Part shown: positions 7,709 to 16,800 of the stretch, piece by piece
Numbering within the stretch: the stretch's first letter is position 1
How the letters are laid out: the number at the start of each line of letters is the position of its first letter
Assembly: GCA_013285945.1 (NCBI GenBank)
Contig: JABDGP010000035.1
Coordinates: forward strand, 1-35,201
DNA length: 35,201 bases
Direction: 5' to 3'
Origin: Bacteroidota bacterium
Lineage (GTDB): Bacteria > Bacteroidota > Bacteroidia > Cytophagales > Cyclobacteriaceae
The notes under the pieces: generated by a model
Database searches by the model: none
Seen by the model: only the letters and a program-made list of their open reading frames with translations
What the model was told of the DNA's origin: nothing
Translations under genes and position numbers: made by a program

Positions 7709-9163
7709 TTATTCTAAAATCAAAAGCACTTCTGTTCCAAGATTTTTCTTGGACTTTATTTTTATTTCACCTTTGAGGTTTGTCAGAATAGATTTGACCA
7801 AGTATAAACCCAGACCATTTCCAGGATACCCCTCGTGCGACCGGTGGAAGAGATTGAAAATCATCATCAGTTGGTCATCGGTCATGCCAATTCCGTTGTC
7901 TTTGATCAAAATATTCGTTTTTGAGTTCTCTTCAGATACCGATATTTCGATCTTGGCACCAACGTGACAATTGTATTTGAATGAGTTCGACAATACATTC
8001 CGAAGGATCGTTCTCATCCTTACCATGTCGGTTTTAATGATGGAAGCCATAAGAACTTTTGTTTCGGTCTCCACTTCGGGATAGGCGTCTTTGAATTCGC
8101 GAAGAATATCTGGCAATTCAACTGTAAAATTGAAATCTTCGTAATGAATGGGAGCCGTGTTATTGTATATCACACCCGTCAAATCCTTTAGTAACTGATC
8201 TTGTGATTTTACACGCTCTCTTATCATAGAAGCGTAGTTGGTTACAACGGGATCGTCTTTTTTCTCCATCGAGATCAAGTTCAGGATGCCTAGAATGGTC
8301 GACATTGGTGATCTCAGTTCGTGAGAAGCGTGATAAATGAAAGTGTTAACTTCTTTTGTCAGTTTGAGTATTTCCAGCTCATGCTTTTTAAGCTGAGTAA
8401 TGTCAATGATCACGCCTTCAATTGTGTTTTCTGCCGAGTGAAGATGACAATCAAACGATATCCATTTTTCTTCCCCTGTCAGGAGCCTGGTTTTAAATTC
8501 AAAACCATGGATGGCTTCATTTTCGAGGAGTTGTTTTTTAAAAATTTCAAATTCATGTGCCAGTTCGAATGAGTTTTTAAGGTTGTCAGTTTTTTCTCCT
8601 AAAATTTGTCGGGCCTTGCTGTTGCTATGGATAATAGAAAAGTCTTCAGATGACAGAGTCATAATACCTACGAAAGCGTTATTGTATATGCCAAGGTATT
8701 TCTCTTTGATTTTTAAAAGCTTCCCGTTGTAAACGACTTTATGTGTGATGTCGCTGATGTTCATCCTGTAGCCCGTTAGTTCGCCAAGGGCATTTCGAAT
8801 TGACAAAAAGCGCAATCGCGAATAAAACTTTATTCCGCGTTTCTTAAGTTTCCACCCTTCATAGACTGCTTTTCCATAAACCTCTGCTTTGCGCAGATGC
8901 TCTAAATATAATTTGTCGGTTTTCTCTTCTGGCAAATAGAATAATGTAAACGACTTTCCGATCACTTCCCACTCTTCATAACCAGTTAAATTCACAGCTT
9001 CGAGATTGCTGCCGATAATCTTTCCTTCGATAGACAGAATGAATTCCTCGTGACCATCTAGTATTGAAACAAATGTGTTGTGCAGGTCTGCTTCGGTTGA
9101 AACCGGACTAGGGGGTGCATCTACTTTGGAGAGATCCAAATGATTTTTAAGGTGTTTTTTCAT
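7709..9163 (-). CDS. Cytoplasmic dual-PAS sensor histidine kinase
   Basis: This 484-aa protein has no signal peptide or membrane span. Two PAS-like domains are visible: residues ~28-145 (SIEGKIIGSNLEAVNLTGYEEWEVIG ... RMNISDITHK) and ~155-265 (GIMTLSSEDFSIIHSNSKARQILG ... GVIIDITQLKKH). A coiled linker leads to HisKA with phospho-acceptor His281 in FIYHASHELRSP, then HATPase with NVLSNSFKYN, IKDNGIGM and GNGLGLYLVKSI. It is the first gene of a four-gene minus-strand operon (a second kinase, then two STAS-like genes). It probably senses an intracellular cue such as redox state or a small ligand through PAS; no cofactor ligand residue can be assigned from sequence alone. Confidence 0.9.
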   Translation of the reverse strand: MKKHLKNHLDLSKVDAPPSPVSTEADLHNTFVSILDGHEEFILSIEGKIIGSNLEAVNLTGYEEWEVIGKSFTLFYLPEEKTDKLYLEHLRKAEVYGKAVYEGWKLKKRGIKFYSRLRFLSIRNALGELTGYRMNISDITHKVVYNGKLLKIKEKYLGIYNNAFVGIMTLSSEDFSIIHSNSKARQILGEKTDNLKNSFELAHEFEIFKKQLLENEAIHGFEFKTRLLTGEEKWISFDCHLHSAENTIEGVIIDITQLKKHELEILKLTKEVNTFIYHASHELRSPMSTILGILNLISMEKKDDPVVTNYASMIRERVKSQDQLLKDLTGVIYNNTAPIHYEDFNFTVELPDILREFKDAYPEVETETKVLMASIIKTDMVRMRTILRNVLSNSFKYNCHVGAKIEISVSEENSKTNILIKDNGIGMTDDQLMMIFNLFHRSHEGYPGNGLGLYLVKSILTNLKGEIKIKSKKNLGTEVLLILE

Positions 9164-9361
9164 AAAGCCTTTGGGTTAGCTTGTTCTGATCACAAGCCGA
9201 AAGTGCTAAAAGTTGTTAATTACCAAGGCTGGTAACTATCAGGCTATGCAGTTCATTTATTATACACCATCAAATGCTGTTTGCATTTTTTTGGATTTGG
9301 CCGAATGGCGATTTAAGAGCGTAGTAAACGCCGATTGGCAGATAGGGCAGAACGCGATTGC
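9164..9361. other. Intergenic region upstream of the soluble-kinase operon
   Basis: A 198-bp gap that should hold the promoter of the minus-strand kinase operon. I found no good TAnnTTTG box. A small inverted repeat TTACCA-aagg-type loop-TGGTAA sits at 9220-9235 (6-bp arms, 4-nt loop), about 57-72 bp upstream of the kinase start. It could be an operator but is short enough to be chance. Confidence 0.3.
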
Positions 9362-9580
9362 TTAACGCAAAAAGTTTAAAATGATAATTCTAATAATGCC
9401 GTTGTACAGAAGTGCTACAGGCTTTACATAAGTAGATTTTTTCTTCAACTCACTTAGTCCGTAAGCAATAAGACTGAGGAGCAACCCTGTGCAGGTAGCA
9501 AAAAAAACAGCTGATATTACCGCAGGAGTGAAAAGGACTAGCACGGCAATTTCTCCTCCTTTTTTTAGCTTGTCAACCAT
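9362..9580 (-). CDS. Small two-segment membrane protein of unknown function
   Basis: A 72-aa frame with two clear hydrophobic helices (about residues 10-38, IAVLVLFTPAVISAVFFATC onward, and 52-70), charged ends (MVDKLKKGG, LKKKS), and a hydrophilic middle. The amphipathic layout and position in an otherwise empty gap on the same strand as its neighbours favour a real gene, but no family is recognised. No promoter box or ribosome site clearly supports the start. Confidence 0.45.
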   Translation of the reverse strand: MVDKLKKGGEIAVLVLFTPAVISAVFFATCTGLLLSLIAYGLSELKKKSTYVKPVALLYNGIIRIIILNFLR

Positions 9581-9781
9581 TCAGATTTGGAATTAAGAGG
9601 CCAATTCTAAACAACTACTATCAGGATTTAGAAGCCAACTATTATCCGGTACATCAAACGTACTGTACAACCATTTTCTATGAGTATACCATGACCGGCA
9701 CTTATTAACGAAGATTAAAAGACTATAGTGTAGACACCGTAAATATATTTACTTAAGTATTGATTCCCGCAAGTTTAAATA

Positions 9782-9811
9782 ATAAAAAAGCCCGAACATA
9801 AGCCCGGGCTT
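9782..9811 (-). terminator. Rho-independent terminator of the yfiR-like gene
   Basis: Arms AAGCCCG (9788-9794) and CGGGCTT (9805-9811) form a 7-bp GC-rich stem with a 10-nt loop. Read on the minus strand the stem is followed by a run of six T (from A at 9784-9789). It lies about 20 nt after the stop codon of the minus-strand gene at 9832-10350. Confidence 0.88.
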
Positions 9812-9831
9812 GCACACTAAACAATTTCTGA

Positions 9832-10350
9832 TTAGATCAATATTGCCATTGAAGAGAGTGACCCGGAGACTTTAAGGTTTGATGCATTGATTGCCTGCTG
9901 GTTTAATTCAAAACGGAGCTTTTCATCTACAGTTTTGAAGTTGATGCAGCTGCCTTTTGAGCCAAGGCCATTTCTGTCAGTTACAACCAAGGTTCCTTTG
10001 CCTTTCACCTTATTATTAATGCTTTCAAACTCACCACTTTTGCTTTTGTCAATAAAGACTACTTGACAATCGGTAATTTCTGCAGCCGAATTGAATTTCT
10101 TGATGACGTAAGTCTTGGCGCCTTTTGCTTTTCCGGCATACCATGAATTCAGAGTGTTGTAGATGTCGTTGTTGCCAACTACAGCGATTACAAAATCACC
10201 CGCTTTGTCTTGTTCAGGCCATTGTACATACTTCACAAAGTTGAATACCATCATGGAATAAACTTCGTGCATGGGGCGGCTTTCTTGAGCGAATGTTGCA
10301 GCGCTAACAAATGTGAGAGCTGCGATGAATAATGTTTTTAGTGTTTTCAT
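9832..10350 (-). CDS. YfiR-family (DUF4154) periplasmic protein
   Basis: This 172-aa protein has a standard Sec signal peptide (MKTLKTLFIAALTFVSAATFAQ, cleavage after AQ). The mature part carries the YfiR/DUF4154 pattern: VYSMMVFNFVKYVQWPEQ near the N-terminus, FVIAVVGNNDIYNTLN, CQVVFIDKSKSGEF, GTLVVTDRNGLGSKGSCINF, and the terminal LRFELNQQAINASNLKVSGSLSSMAILI. In Pseudomonas, YfiR is a periplasmic redox-sensitive repressor of the diguanylate cyclase YfiN. Many Bacteroidota copies stand alone beside other signalling genes. Here there is no cyclase partner. It has its own promoter candidate and a strong terminator, so it is probably monocistronic. Confidence 0.88.
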   Translation of the reverse strand: MKTLKTLFIAALTFVSAATFAQESRPMHEVYSMMVFNFVKYVQWPEQDKAGDFVIAVVGNNDIYNTLNSWYAGKAKGAKTYVIKKFNSAAEITDCQVVFIDKSKSGEFESINNKVKGKGTLVVTDRNGLGSKGSCINFKTVDEKLRFELNQQAINASNLKVSGSLSSMAILI

Positions 10351-10676
10351 TTTTTGTTGGTGTTTGATGATGCAAAAGTATATCCTGCTTCCTGCGCCAA
10401 CTCAGGAGTAGCAACCCATTACTTTCTATTGTATGTTTTTTATCTGTTTAATAACAAGAATGGAAGGTGACGGAGGAGCAAAAGAATTAAATTGTTTTTG
10501 CGATCCTGGGGCGGGAGAAAAAAGCGTAGATGGTAAATCGGGCCCAATTTAATTTGCCTTACAGACGTAAGTGCGTTACCTGCTTTTCTGACTATAATTT
10601 ATACTAAAGCTGTTTTTTGTTTTAAAGTGCGGCACTATCTGTATATCCCTACTCAATAGATTTTCTCCAAGATTAG
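10351..10676. other. 326-bp intergenic region between trehalase and yfiR-like gene
   Basis: The left end carries the yfiR-like promoter candidate. The remainder holds the 3' trailer of the trehalase operon. A weak hairpin (CTTAC/GTAAG at 10558-10571, 5 bp) is present, without a convincing T-run in the direction of trehalase transcription. I see no gene, RNA or repeat here. Confidence 0.4.
10373..10400 (-). promoter_or_regulatory. Candidate Bacteroidota promoter of the yfiR-like gene
   Basis: On the minus strand TACTTTTG (10373-10380) fits the -7 consensus TAnnTTTG. A TTG (in TTGGCG, 10395-10400) lies 17 nt upstream as a possible -33 element. The start codon is 22 nt downstream of the -7 box. 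The motif match is visible; promoter activity is inferred. Confidence 0.5.
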
Positions 10677-12158
10677 TTAATTAGTAGAATTCAATGCTAA
10701 AAACACACCGTTTGTCCAGCCGAACCCATCTTGATTGGGATATTCACCGCCACTGGCTTCCGCATTTTTATTCCACACATCGTATTTCTCGGTCATTTTT
10801 CCGGTTTTCTCAAAAACCTTTAGGTTGGCAGTGACCCAGCGGCTTTTCGCCTCATTGGCCAGTTCATCGAATCCATAATTTAATAAACCACGAAACGTAA
10901 TCCATTGTAATGGTGCCCAGCCGTTGGGAGCATCCCACTGTTGGCCTGAAAATTCCGGTGTTGTTGTAAAACCTCCTGGCTTCAGGAATTCTTCTTTAAG
11001 GGTAGCTGCAATATTTGCCGCCTGTTGCTCAGTGGCTACTTTAAAGAATAAAGGAAATGCAGCCGCCAGTGTCTTTGAGGTTTTTCGTTTGGCTATTATA
11101 TAGTCGTAGTCGAAATAAAACCCCGTGCCGTCCCAGCAAAAATCCTGAATTGCCTTTTTTCTCTGTTCTGCCAGTGTTAGATATTTTTGTGACTTATCAG
11201 CCGATCCCATTTGCCTGTGTGTGTCTGAAAGCGTGAGTTCCAAGTTCAGTAGCAGACAATTAAGATCGACTGGAATTATTTCTGCGGTGTGGATGGAGGC
11301 GAATGAATGCACTTCTTTGAACCAGCGACTGCTAAAATCCCATCCCGATTCGGCTGCAGCCCGCAAGTGGCGAAACAGTTCTTCCGGCTTTTGATGAGTT
11401 TGATGAGAGAGCTCGATGTCTTCCTTAAATGATTCCGGTCGGGGGGTATTGTTTTCATCCCAATACCGGTTAAGTATTACACCATTGGGCAACAGAACTG
11501 TGCGTTTCACGGCTCGATTTGAGTTGCTCAACTCTTTTGAGCCGCTCATCCAGAATGAATATTCTTTTTCGAGAGGATTCAAATAGTGCTCTAAAGTTGC
11601 CTGTCCTTTTGCTTCTGTCAACAATTTTACCATTAATGAAAAAAATGGCGGCTGGGATCTTCCTAAAAAGTAAGTCCGGTTTCCGTTGGGGATATAGCCA
11701 TAGCGATCGATCAGGTACACAAAATTGTTGATCATGTGCTGGATGAGATCAATTCTGCCTGATGCCTTCAATCCTAGCATGGTGAAATAACTATCCCAAT
11801 AATAGATTTCGCGAAAGCGCCCGCCGGGTACAACATAGGGATGCGGGAGTGTGATTTGTGAACTCAGTTCGTCCGACGGGTATCGAGTGAGAACTTCCCA
11901 AAGTGCTTCTATGTGCTCACGTGCTGTTGCTTTTCCGCCAGAATAGCTAGTTGATTCCGCCTTGGGTAATTCAAAATTTGTGGCTACGAACCTCGTCAAG
12001 TCAAAATCGGGATTGGCTTTTGTTAATTGAAATTCCTCATTGATTTCGTCAAGGCTTCTTTTCGGAATGCAATCGGGGAAGGTTTTACCATCGCCCAGAA
12101 TATTTTTCATCTGGACTTCCTCAAACAAAGCCCCAAGTTCATGAACACTAGATTTCAT
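10677..12158 (-). CDS. treF: Cytoplasmic trehalase, glycoside hydrolase family 37
   Basis: This 493-aa enzyme hydrolyses alpha,alpha-trehalose to two glucoses. Both GH37 signatures are intact: PGGRFREIYYWDSY at residues 111-124 and QQWDAPNGWAP at 406-416. By alignment to the known E. coli enzyme, the catalytic acid is Asp274 in ESGWDFSSRW and the base is Glu457 in EKYDV; GGEYPNQDGFGWTNG is also conserved. The start ATG overlaps the permease stop (ATGA, 12155-12158), which fixes the N-terminus and shows that there is no signal peptide. This is therefore the cytoplasmic type, coupled to uptake by the upstream permease. Confidence 0.95.
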   Translation of the reverse strand: MKSSVHELGALFEEVQMKNILGDGKTFPDCIPKRSLDEINEEFQLTKANPDFDLTRFVATNFELPKAESTSYSGGKATAREHIEALWEVLTRYPSDELSSQITLPHPYVVPGGRFREIYYWDSYFTMLGLKASGRIDLIQHMINNFVYLIDRYGYIPNGNRTYFLGRSQPPFFSLMVKLLTEAKGQATLEHYLNPLEKEYSFWMSGSKELSNSNRAVKRTVLLPNGVILNRYWDENNTPRPESFKEDIELSHQTHQKPEELFRHLRAAAESGWDFSSRWFKEVHSFASIHTAEIIPVDLNCLLLNLELTLSDTHRQMGSADKSQKYLTLAEQRKKAIQDFCWDGTGFYFDYDYIIAKRKTSKTLAAAFPLFFKVATEQQAANIAATLKEEFLKPGGFTTTPEFSGQQWDAPNGWAPLQWITFRGLLNYGFDELANEAKSRWVTANLKVFEKTGKMTEKYDVWNKNAEASGGEYPNQDGFGWTNGVFLALNSTN

Positions 12159-13390
12159 CGGGTTTCAATACTTTTTTGCATTCGGTTAAAGAAAAACAAG
12201 AGCACCATAAGCACTGTGAGCGGAACAAGCGAAAAATAAAATGCTGTTTCGCCGCCAAAGGATTCAAAGATTGTTCCAGTGATAATTGACCCAGTGGTGC
12301 CGCCCAATGCAGAGAAAATTACAATCAAGCCGGACATAGGGCCATGCTGGTGAGCGGGAAGCGTACTTAGAATTACCGAATTGATGGCCGGGTAAATAGG
12401 AGCGATGAACAAACCGATCAAAGGAAATATAAATGCTCCGAGCGGTGCAGTGCTCCAGCCGGTGACTTGAACTCCAGAAGAGTTTTGAGCTAATGGTAAA
12501 GCCACAAGCACAAGTACTGCAGCAGCCAATAGGCAACCTAGCAAAACATTGAACCACGGTACTCTCCTTAATATAATGCCGGCAGCAAAACGACCCAAGG
12601 CGGTTGACCCGGCCAAAATGCTTGCCATTTGTATGCTGAGTGTGGCCGGAAGCTGCAAAACCTTACTATTAAATGTAGGAAGCCAGCTCATAATGCTTTG
12701 CTCGATAAGTACATATATAAATGCACTAGCGATAAATACCAGCACCAAAGGAACAATCGCCAGCGTGAGCATTTCTTTGAAGTCGTCGGTGAACGATTTT
12801 GATTCCTTGTGTTTTACAGCCGATTCGTCCAATGGCGCACTTAAGAGGAGCAAAAAAGCGAGCGTTGTAATGCCAGCGAGTAAATAATATACACGAAGCC
12901 ATGAAGTTGACTCCGGCTGAGCGTCATTAATAAATGCACTGAATATAAAATAGCCTGTGAGGATGCCGATCATAAAAAACGATTCGATGAAATTCATAAA
13001 GCTGGCATGCTCCTTCTTATCGGTTGTGACAATGCCGATAGTGGCGTAAACCGAAACCTTAATCAAGGCAAAACAGATACCAGTAGTGGCAAACAAAACC
13101 TTGGTCATAGCAAAGCTTCCGAAAGAGGGGATGAGTAAGCAAGCAAATGTGATCAGGCCCATAGCCAGTAGCATTGCCCGGCGATAACCGATGCGGGTGA
13201 TATACGAGGCGACAAGAAAGGACACTATCGCGATGCTCAGGTCTTTGAAGGCCTCCAGCACACTGGCCGAAGACTCAGAGACATTATAATTATGCTGCAC
13301 CTGCAGAATGACGGTGCCCACGCTGTTGAGCAGGATGGCAAAAACAAAGTAGTTGAGGAACAGTGAGAGCTTGATTTTCCAATGTGGCAT
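12155..13390 (-). CDS. MFS sugar permease linked to trehalase
   Basis: This 411-aa protein has about 12 predicted hydrophobic helices. It begins directly with a membrane segment (LSLFLNYFVFAILLNSVGTV) and carries a degenerate MFS loop motif RIGYRRAM after the second helix. The general look (long acidic cytoplasmic loop near residue 190, AGSTALGRFAAGIIL, GPMSGLIVIFSALGGTTGSI) resembles proton-coupled sugar permeases of the FucP-like branch. Its stop overlaps the trehalase start by 4 nt, so trehalose is the likely cargo; glucose or maltose remain possible. It is the first gene of the leftward operon, divergent from susC. Confidence 0.88.
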   Translation of the reverse strand: MPHWKIKLSLFLNYFVFAILLNSVGTVILQVQHNYNVSESSASVLEAFKDLSIAIVSFLVASYITRIGYRRAMLLAMGLITFACLLIPSFGSFAMTKVLFATTGICFALIKVSVYATIGIVTTDKKEHASFMNFIESFFMIGILTGYFIFSAFINDAQPESTSWLRVYYLLAGITTLAFLLLLSAPLDESAVKHKESKSFTDDFKEMLTLAIVPLVLVFIASAFIYVLIEQSIMSWLPTFNSKVLQLPATLSIQMASILAGSTALGRFAAGIILRRVPWFNVLLGCLLAAAVLVLVALPLAQNSSGVQVTGWSTAPLGAFIFPLIGLFIAPIYPAINSVILSTLPAHQHGPMSGLIVIFSALGGTTGSIITGTIFESFGGETAFYFSLVPLTVLMVLLFFFNRMQKSIETR

Positions 13391-13410
13391 TTTGGTGCGG
13401 TTCAGGTAAT

Positions 13411-13418
13411 CAAATCTA
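13411..13418 (-). promoter_or_regulatory. Candidate -7 promoter box of the permease-trehalase operon
   Basis: On the minus strand TAGATTTG matches the Bacteroidota -7 consensus TAnnTTTG, 20 bp upstream of the permease ATG. No good TTG -33 element is present at the expected distance; the palindrome at 13420-13437 occupies that spacer. This is the layout of a promoter controlled by a bound regulator. Confidence 0.55.
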
Positions 13419-13419
13419 A

Positions 13420-13437
13420 TGACTAAAACTTTAGTCA
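13420..13437. promoter_or_regulatory. Palindromic operator candidate TGACTAAA-AC-TTTAGTCA
   Basis: Two perfect 8-bp arms separated by 2 bp, starting 1 bp upstream of the permease -7 box. The position over the -33/-7 spacer is typical of repressor or activator binding. The regulator is unknown and not encoded in the window. Confidence 0.6.
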
Positions 13438-13679
13438 GGCCGCTACTCTGAAATTTTTAATAGAGATCAGGTCAAAGTTGTGTCGAAATCCGGTTGAGAA
13501 AATTGGAAAATAGCTTTCAAATTTTGGCCTCTCGAGGTTGAGACAATCACGGTACTGGAAACATGATTTTGAGCTGTTTTATCACAAATTCTCCGAAAAC
13601 GATTGCGGAACATTCGATAAGGCAATTTTGTGATCGTAGGAGATCGTTTGACAAAAAAACCTGTTTTAGAAGGGATTTT

Positions 13680-13691
13680 GCAAACGTTTGC
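13680..13691. promoter_or_regulatory. LacI/GalR-type operator candidate GCAAACGTTTGC
   Basis: A 12-bp perfect palindrome with the central CpG characteristic of LacI/GalR-family operators. It lies 172 bp upstream of the susC start. Weaker related sites occur at 13595-13606 (GAAAACGATTGC, 10 of 12 matching) and around 13642-13651 (half-site CGTTTG), with centres about 45 and 40 bp apart. Confidence 0.6.
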
Positions 13692-13862
13692 GTAAAAAAA
13701 TGTGGGTTTTTTACTGATAATCCTTTGCTAAAGTGGGATATGTATAAGAACTTAGAAGCAGCGCAAGTGAATTATCTAGCAAATGGTATTATTTTTTTAT
13801 TAAATGATGTCTTTTATCGAGTAAACTCCTAAACAATTTCTAAACCATAAATTCAATTAACT

Positions 13863-16800
13863 ATGATCAAATTCTATCTGTATGTGTGCAGATACCTCAC
13901 TGTTCTCCTACTATGCGGGGCGACTACAGCCTTTGCTCAGCAAGCAGTGACTGGAAAGGTATCGTCATCTGATGATGGCTCGGCCCTCCCCGGGGTTAGT
14001 ATTTTAGAGAAGGGAACTACCAACGGAACGATTTCGGATACCGACGGGAATTTCGCGATTAATGTGAAATCAGGTGCCACGTTGGTGTTTTCCTTTGTAG
14101 GGTATGCCGCTCAGGAAGTAGTAGTTGGCTCGCAATCTTCAGTAGATGTAAAGTTGCAAACTGACGTGAAAGCACTTTCGGAAGTTGTGGTTATCGGGTA
14201 CGGAACGGCTAAATCCAAGGACCTTACTGGATCAGTAGCCGTGATTGGAAAAGAAGACTTTAACAAAGGTGTTATTACTACTCCTGATCAGTTGTTTTCA
14301 GGAAGGACTCCTGGTGTTAATGTTACTCCATCTAGTGGTGAGCCAGGTGCGGCATCAACTATAATAATTAGAGGATCTTCGTCTGTTAGAGGTAATCAGG
14401 ATCCATTGTATATCATTGACGGCGTGCCATTGGACAACAGTAATGCAATGTTGGCAACAATGAGCGGTGTTGAGGGTACGTCTACACCAAAGAACCCTTT
14501 GTTGTTTCTTAACCCAAATGATATTGAGAGCGTTACAATATTGAAGGACGCTTCTGCTGCGGCCATTTATGGTTCGCGTGCCTCCAACGGAGTAATAATT
14601 GTTACTACCAAGAATGGTAAAAGTGCAGGCAAAAAAGGGCAGTTTAGCTTCGGTACCTATATGGCTTTAGCTAACCCTTACAAGACTTATGATCTCCTTA
14701 ACTCACAAGATTTTATAAAAGGAGTGACAAAAGAGTTGATTTCCGCTGGAATAAGTCCGACTACTGCTGCTACTCAGGCATCAACGGTACCAACGAACAG
14801 GGGATCTTCTACGGACTGGCAAAAGGAGATTTTTAGACAAGGTGGAGCTGCATCTCGTGGGTACAACTTAGGTTGGGGGATGTCAAATAATGGAACTGTT
14901 CTTCGTGTGAGCGGATCTTATGATGATCAACAAGGAATTGTTAAAAACAGCGGTCTTCAGAGGTTAACAGGTCGGATAAATTTTGGAAAAAGATGGATGG
15001 ATGATCGGCTTAAGTTAGACGTTAGCGGTACGATTGCCAACATTAAGAACTCCTATATACCTAACACTAATACTGCTGGTTATCAGGGTAGTTTGATTGG
15101 AGCCGCAATCATTTATAACCCTACAGCTCCTGTTCGTAACCCAGATGGAACGTATTTTGATTCCCAGGATGGTAACCGAAATCCTTCAGAAATGCTTACT
15201 TATTTTACTGATAATGATGTCACTAACCGAGTGGTTGCAAATCTTCAGTTAAGCTATGAGATCGTAAAGGGATTGACGGCAAAAGGTACTTTGGGATACA
15301 ATTATTCACAAACCGAGCGCAAGTCTTTTGCGGATCCCAGACTAAGCAGTAATGGATTTGGTGGTGATATAACAATATCGGCAGCCAACGGAACTGCAAT
15401 CACGACTTATAACAATAGTGGGATTCAAGGCATCGGTAGAGCCACAGATCAATTTCTGTACAATAATTCTTTGTTAACAGAGTGGACTTTGAATTATGTT
15501 AAGAAATTTGAAAATAGTGCTTTAGATGCCTTAGGTGGATTTTCATACCAAGATTTCGAAACTAACACACATGGCGCAGCGTACTGGGGGTATAATGGTA
15601 ATCCGATAACTGATGTAAATTCCCCATTCACGAAAAACTTTAATTTATTTGCCAACAAAGCAGACGCTTTTATTCCTTCCTACACCAAATATCAGCTCCA
15701 ATCCTTTTTTGGAAGGGTGAACTATAATATTGCTGAGAAGTATTATTTCACCGGTACTGTAAGGGTAGATGGTTCGTCTAAGTTTGGAGCAAACAACAGA
15801 TATGGTACTTTCCCTGCCCTGGCAGTTAAATGGAAAGCGCTGAAGGAAGATTTTGTATCCTCTGCGTTGGGCAACTTGTTTTCTGATTTGAGTTTACGTG
15901 CCAATTATGGAGTCATGGGAAGTCAAGACGGATTAACTCCTTATGCTGCCGTTAATTATTATCAGAGTTATACTGCTTATGGGCCAGGTCAAACAAACCA
16001 GCAATATATTGTAAATCAAGCCAATCCAAGTTTGAAGTGGGAGCAAGCGGCTACTGCTGGGGTAGGTTTAGACTGGGCAATTAAGAGCAACCGATTGTCG
16101 GGTACCTTTGATTATTATAACAAGCAGACAACAAATATGATATTTTTCGGACCTACTCCAGGAGGATTTGGAGGGGGCGCAAATGCGTGGCAAAACTTAC
16201 CAGGAACTGTGGTTAATACTGGTTTAGAGGTCCTAATGAAATATGAGGCTATTGTGAAAGGTAAGTTTAACTGGAACATATCGTACAATATGACCTTCTA
16301 TCATAATACCATTAATAATTTTAACCGTCCTCCTTTACAAACAGGGGCCGTCAGTGGTCAGGGGCTGACCGGTGCATATGCTCAGGTTATAGAAAACGGG
16401 CATTCGCTGTTTACGTGGAATATGCCTGTGTTTACCGGATATAACTCGGCTGGCGTAGCCCAGTATGCTGATAATGCTGCCAATAAGGTGGTAGGCTCTG
16501 CGCTTCCTAATTTTGGAGCCGGTTTGACCAACAATTTCAGTTATGGAAACTGGAGCCTCTCCGTATTTATGAATACCTCAAGAGGGTTCTATGTTTATAA
16601 CAATACGGCTAATGCTTATTTCCTTGCTGGTAGCTTGAGGACCGCACACAATGTGACCTATGCAACTTACAATTCAAATGAGAATAGCTTCAACCCAGGC
16701 GCTGTTTCTACCCGATTCTTGGAAAAAGGAGATTTCGTCCGGTTATCGAATGTTACGCTAAGCCATAACTTCAAATTTGATCAGAAGTATATCAAAGCTC

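Larger units (their letters stand above)
13391..13862. promoter_or_regulatory. 472-bp divergent control region of permease-trehalase and susCD
   Basis: Both flanking operons start here. It contains a -7 box and palindrome near the leftward gene (13411-13437) and a LacI/GalR-type palindrome with two weaker look-alikes nearer susC (13595-13691). A near-match to a -7 box, TAATCCTTTG at 13718-13727, may serve susC, but its spacing departs from TAnnTTTG. A small reading frame at 13563-13832 has no credible protein features. The long leader before susC (about 130 bp after the near-match) is A+T rich and has no recognisable riboswitch. Confidence 0.6.

Noticed and set aside
10558-10571. CTTAC/GTAAG hairpin after the trehalase gene as terminator
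   Set aside because: Only 5 bp, more than 100 bp from the stop codon, and without a T-run on the minus strand.
12549-12887. 112-aa plus-strand frame inside the permease gene
   Set aside because: Shadow of the MFS coding sequence; its composition reflects the complementary strand of membrane helices.
13718-13727. TAATCCTTTG as the susC promoter -7 box
   Set aside because: It has four instead of two bases between TA and TTTG and lacks a clear -33 element; it is mentioned only as a near-match.
13563-13832. 89-aa open frame in the susC upstream region
   Set aside because: The translation is low-complexity and Cys/Arg/Phe-rich with no domain or signal. It covers the operator-like sites, and no promoter or start context supports it.
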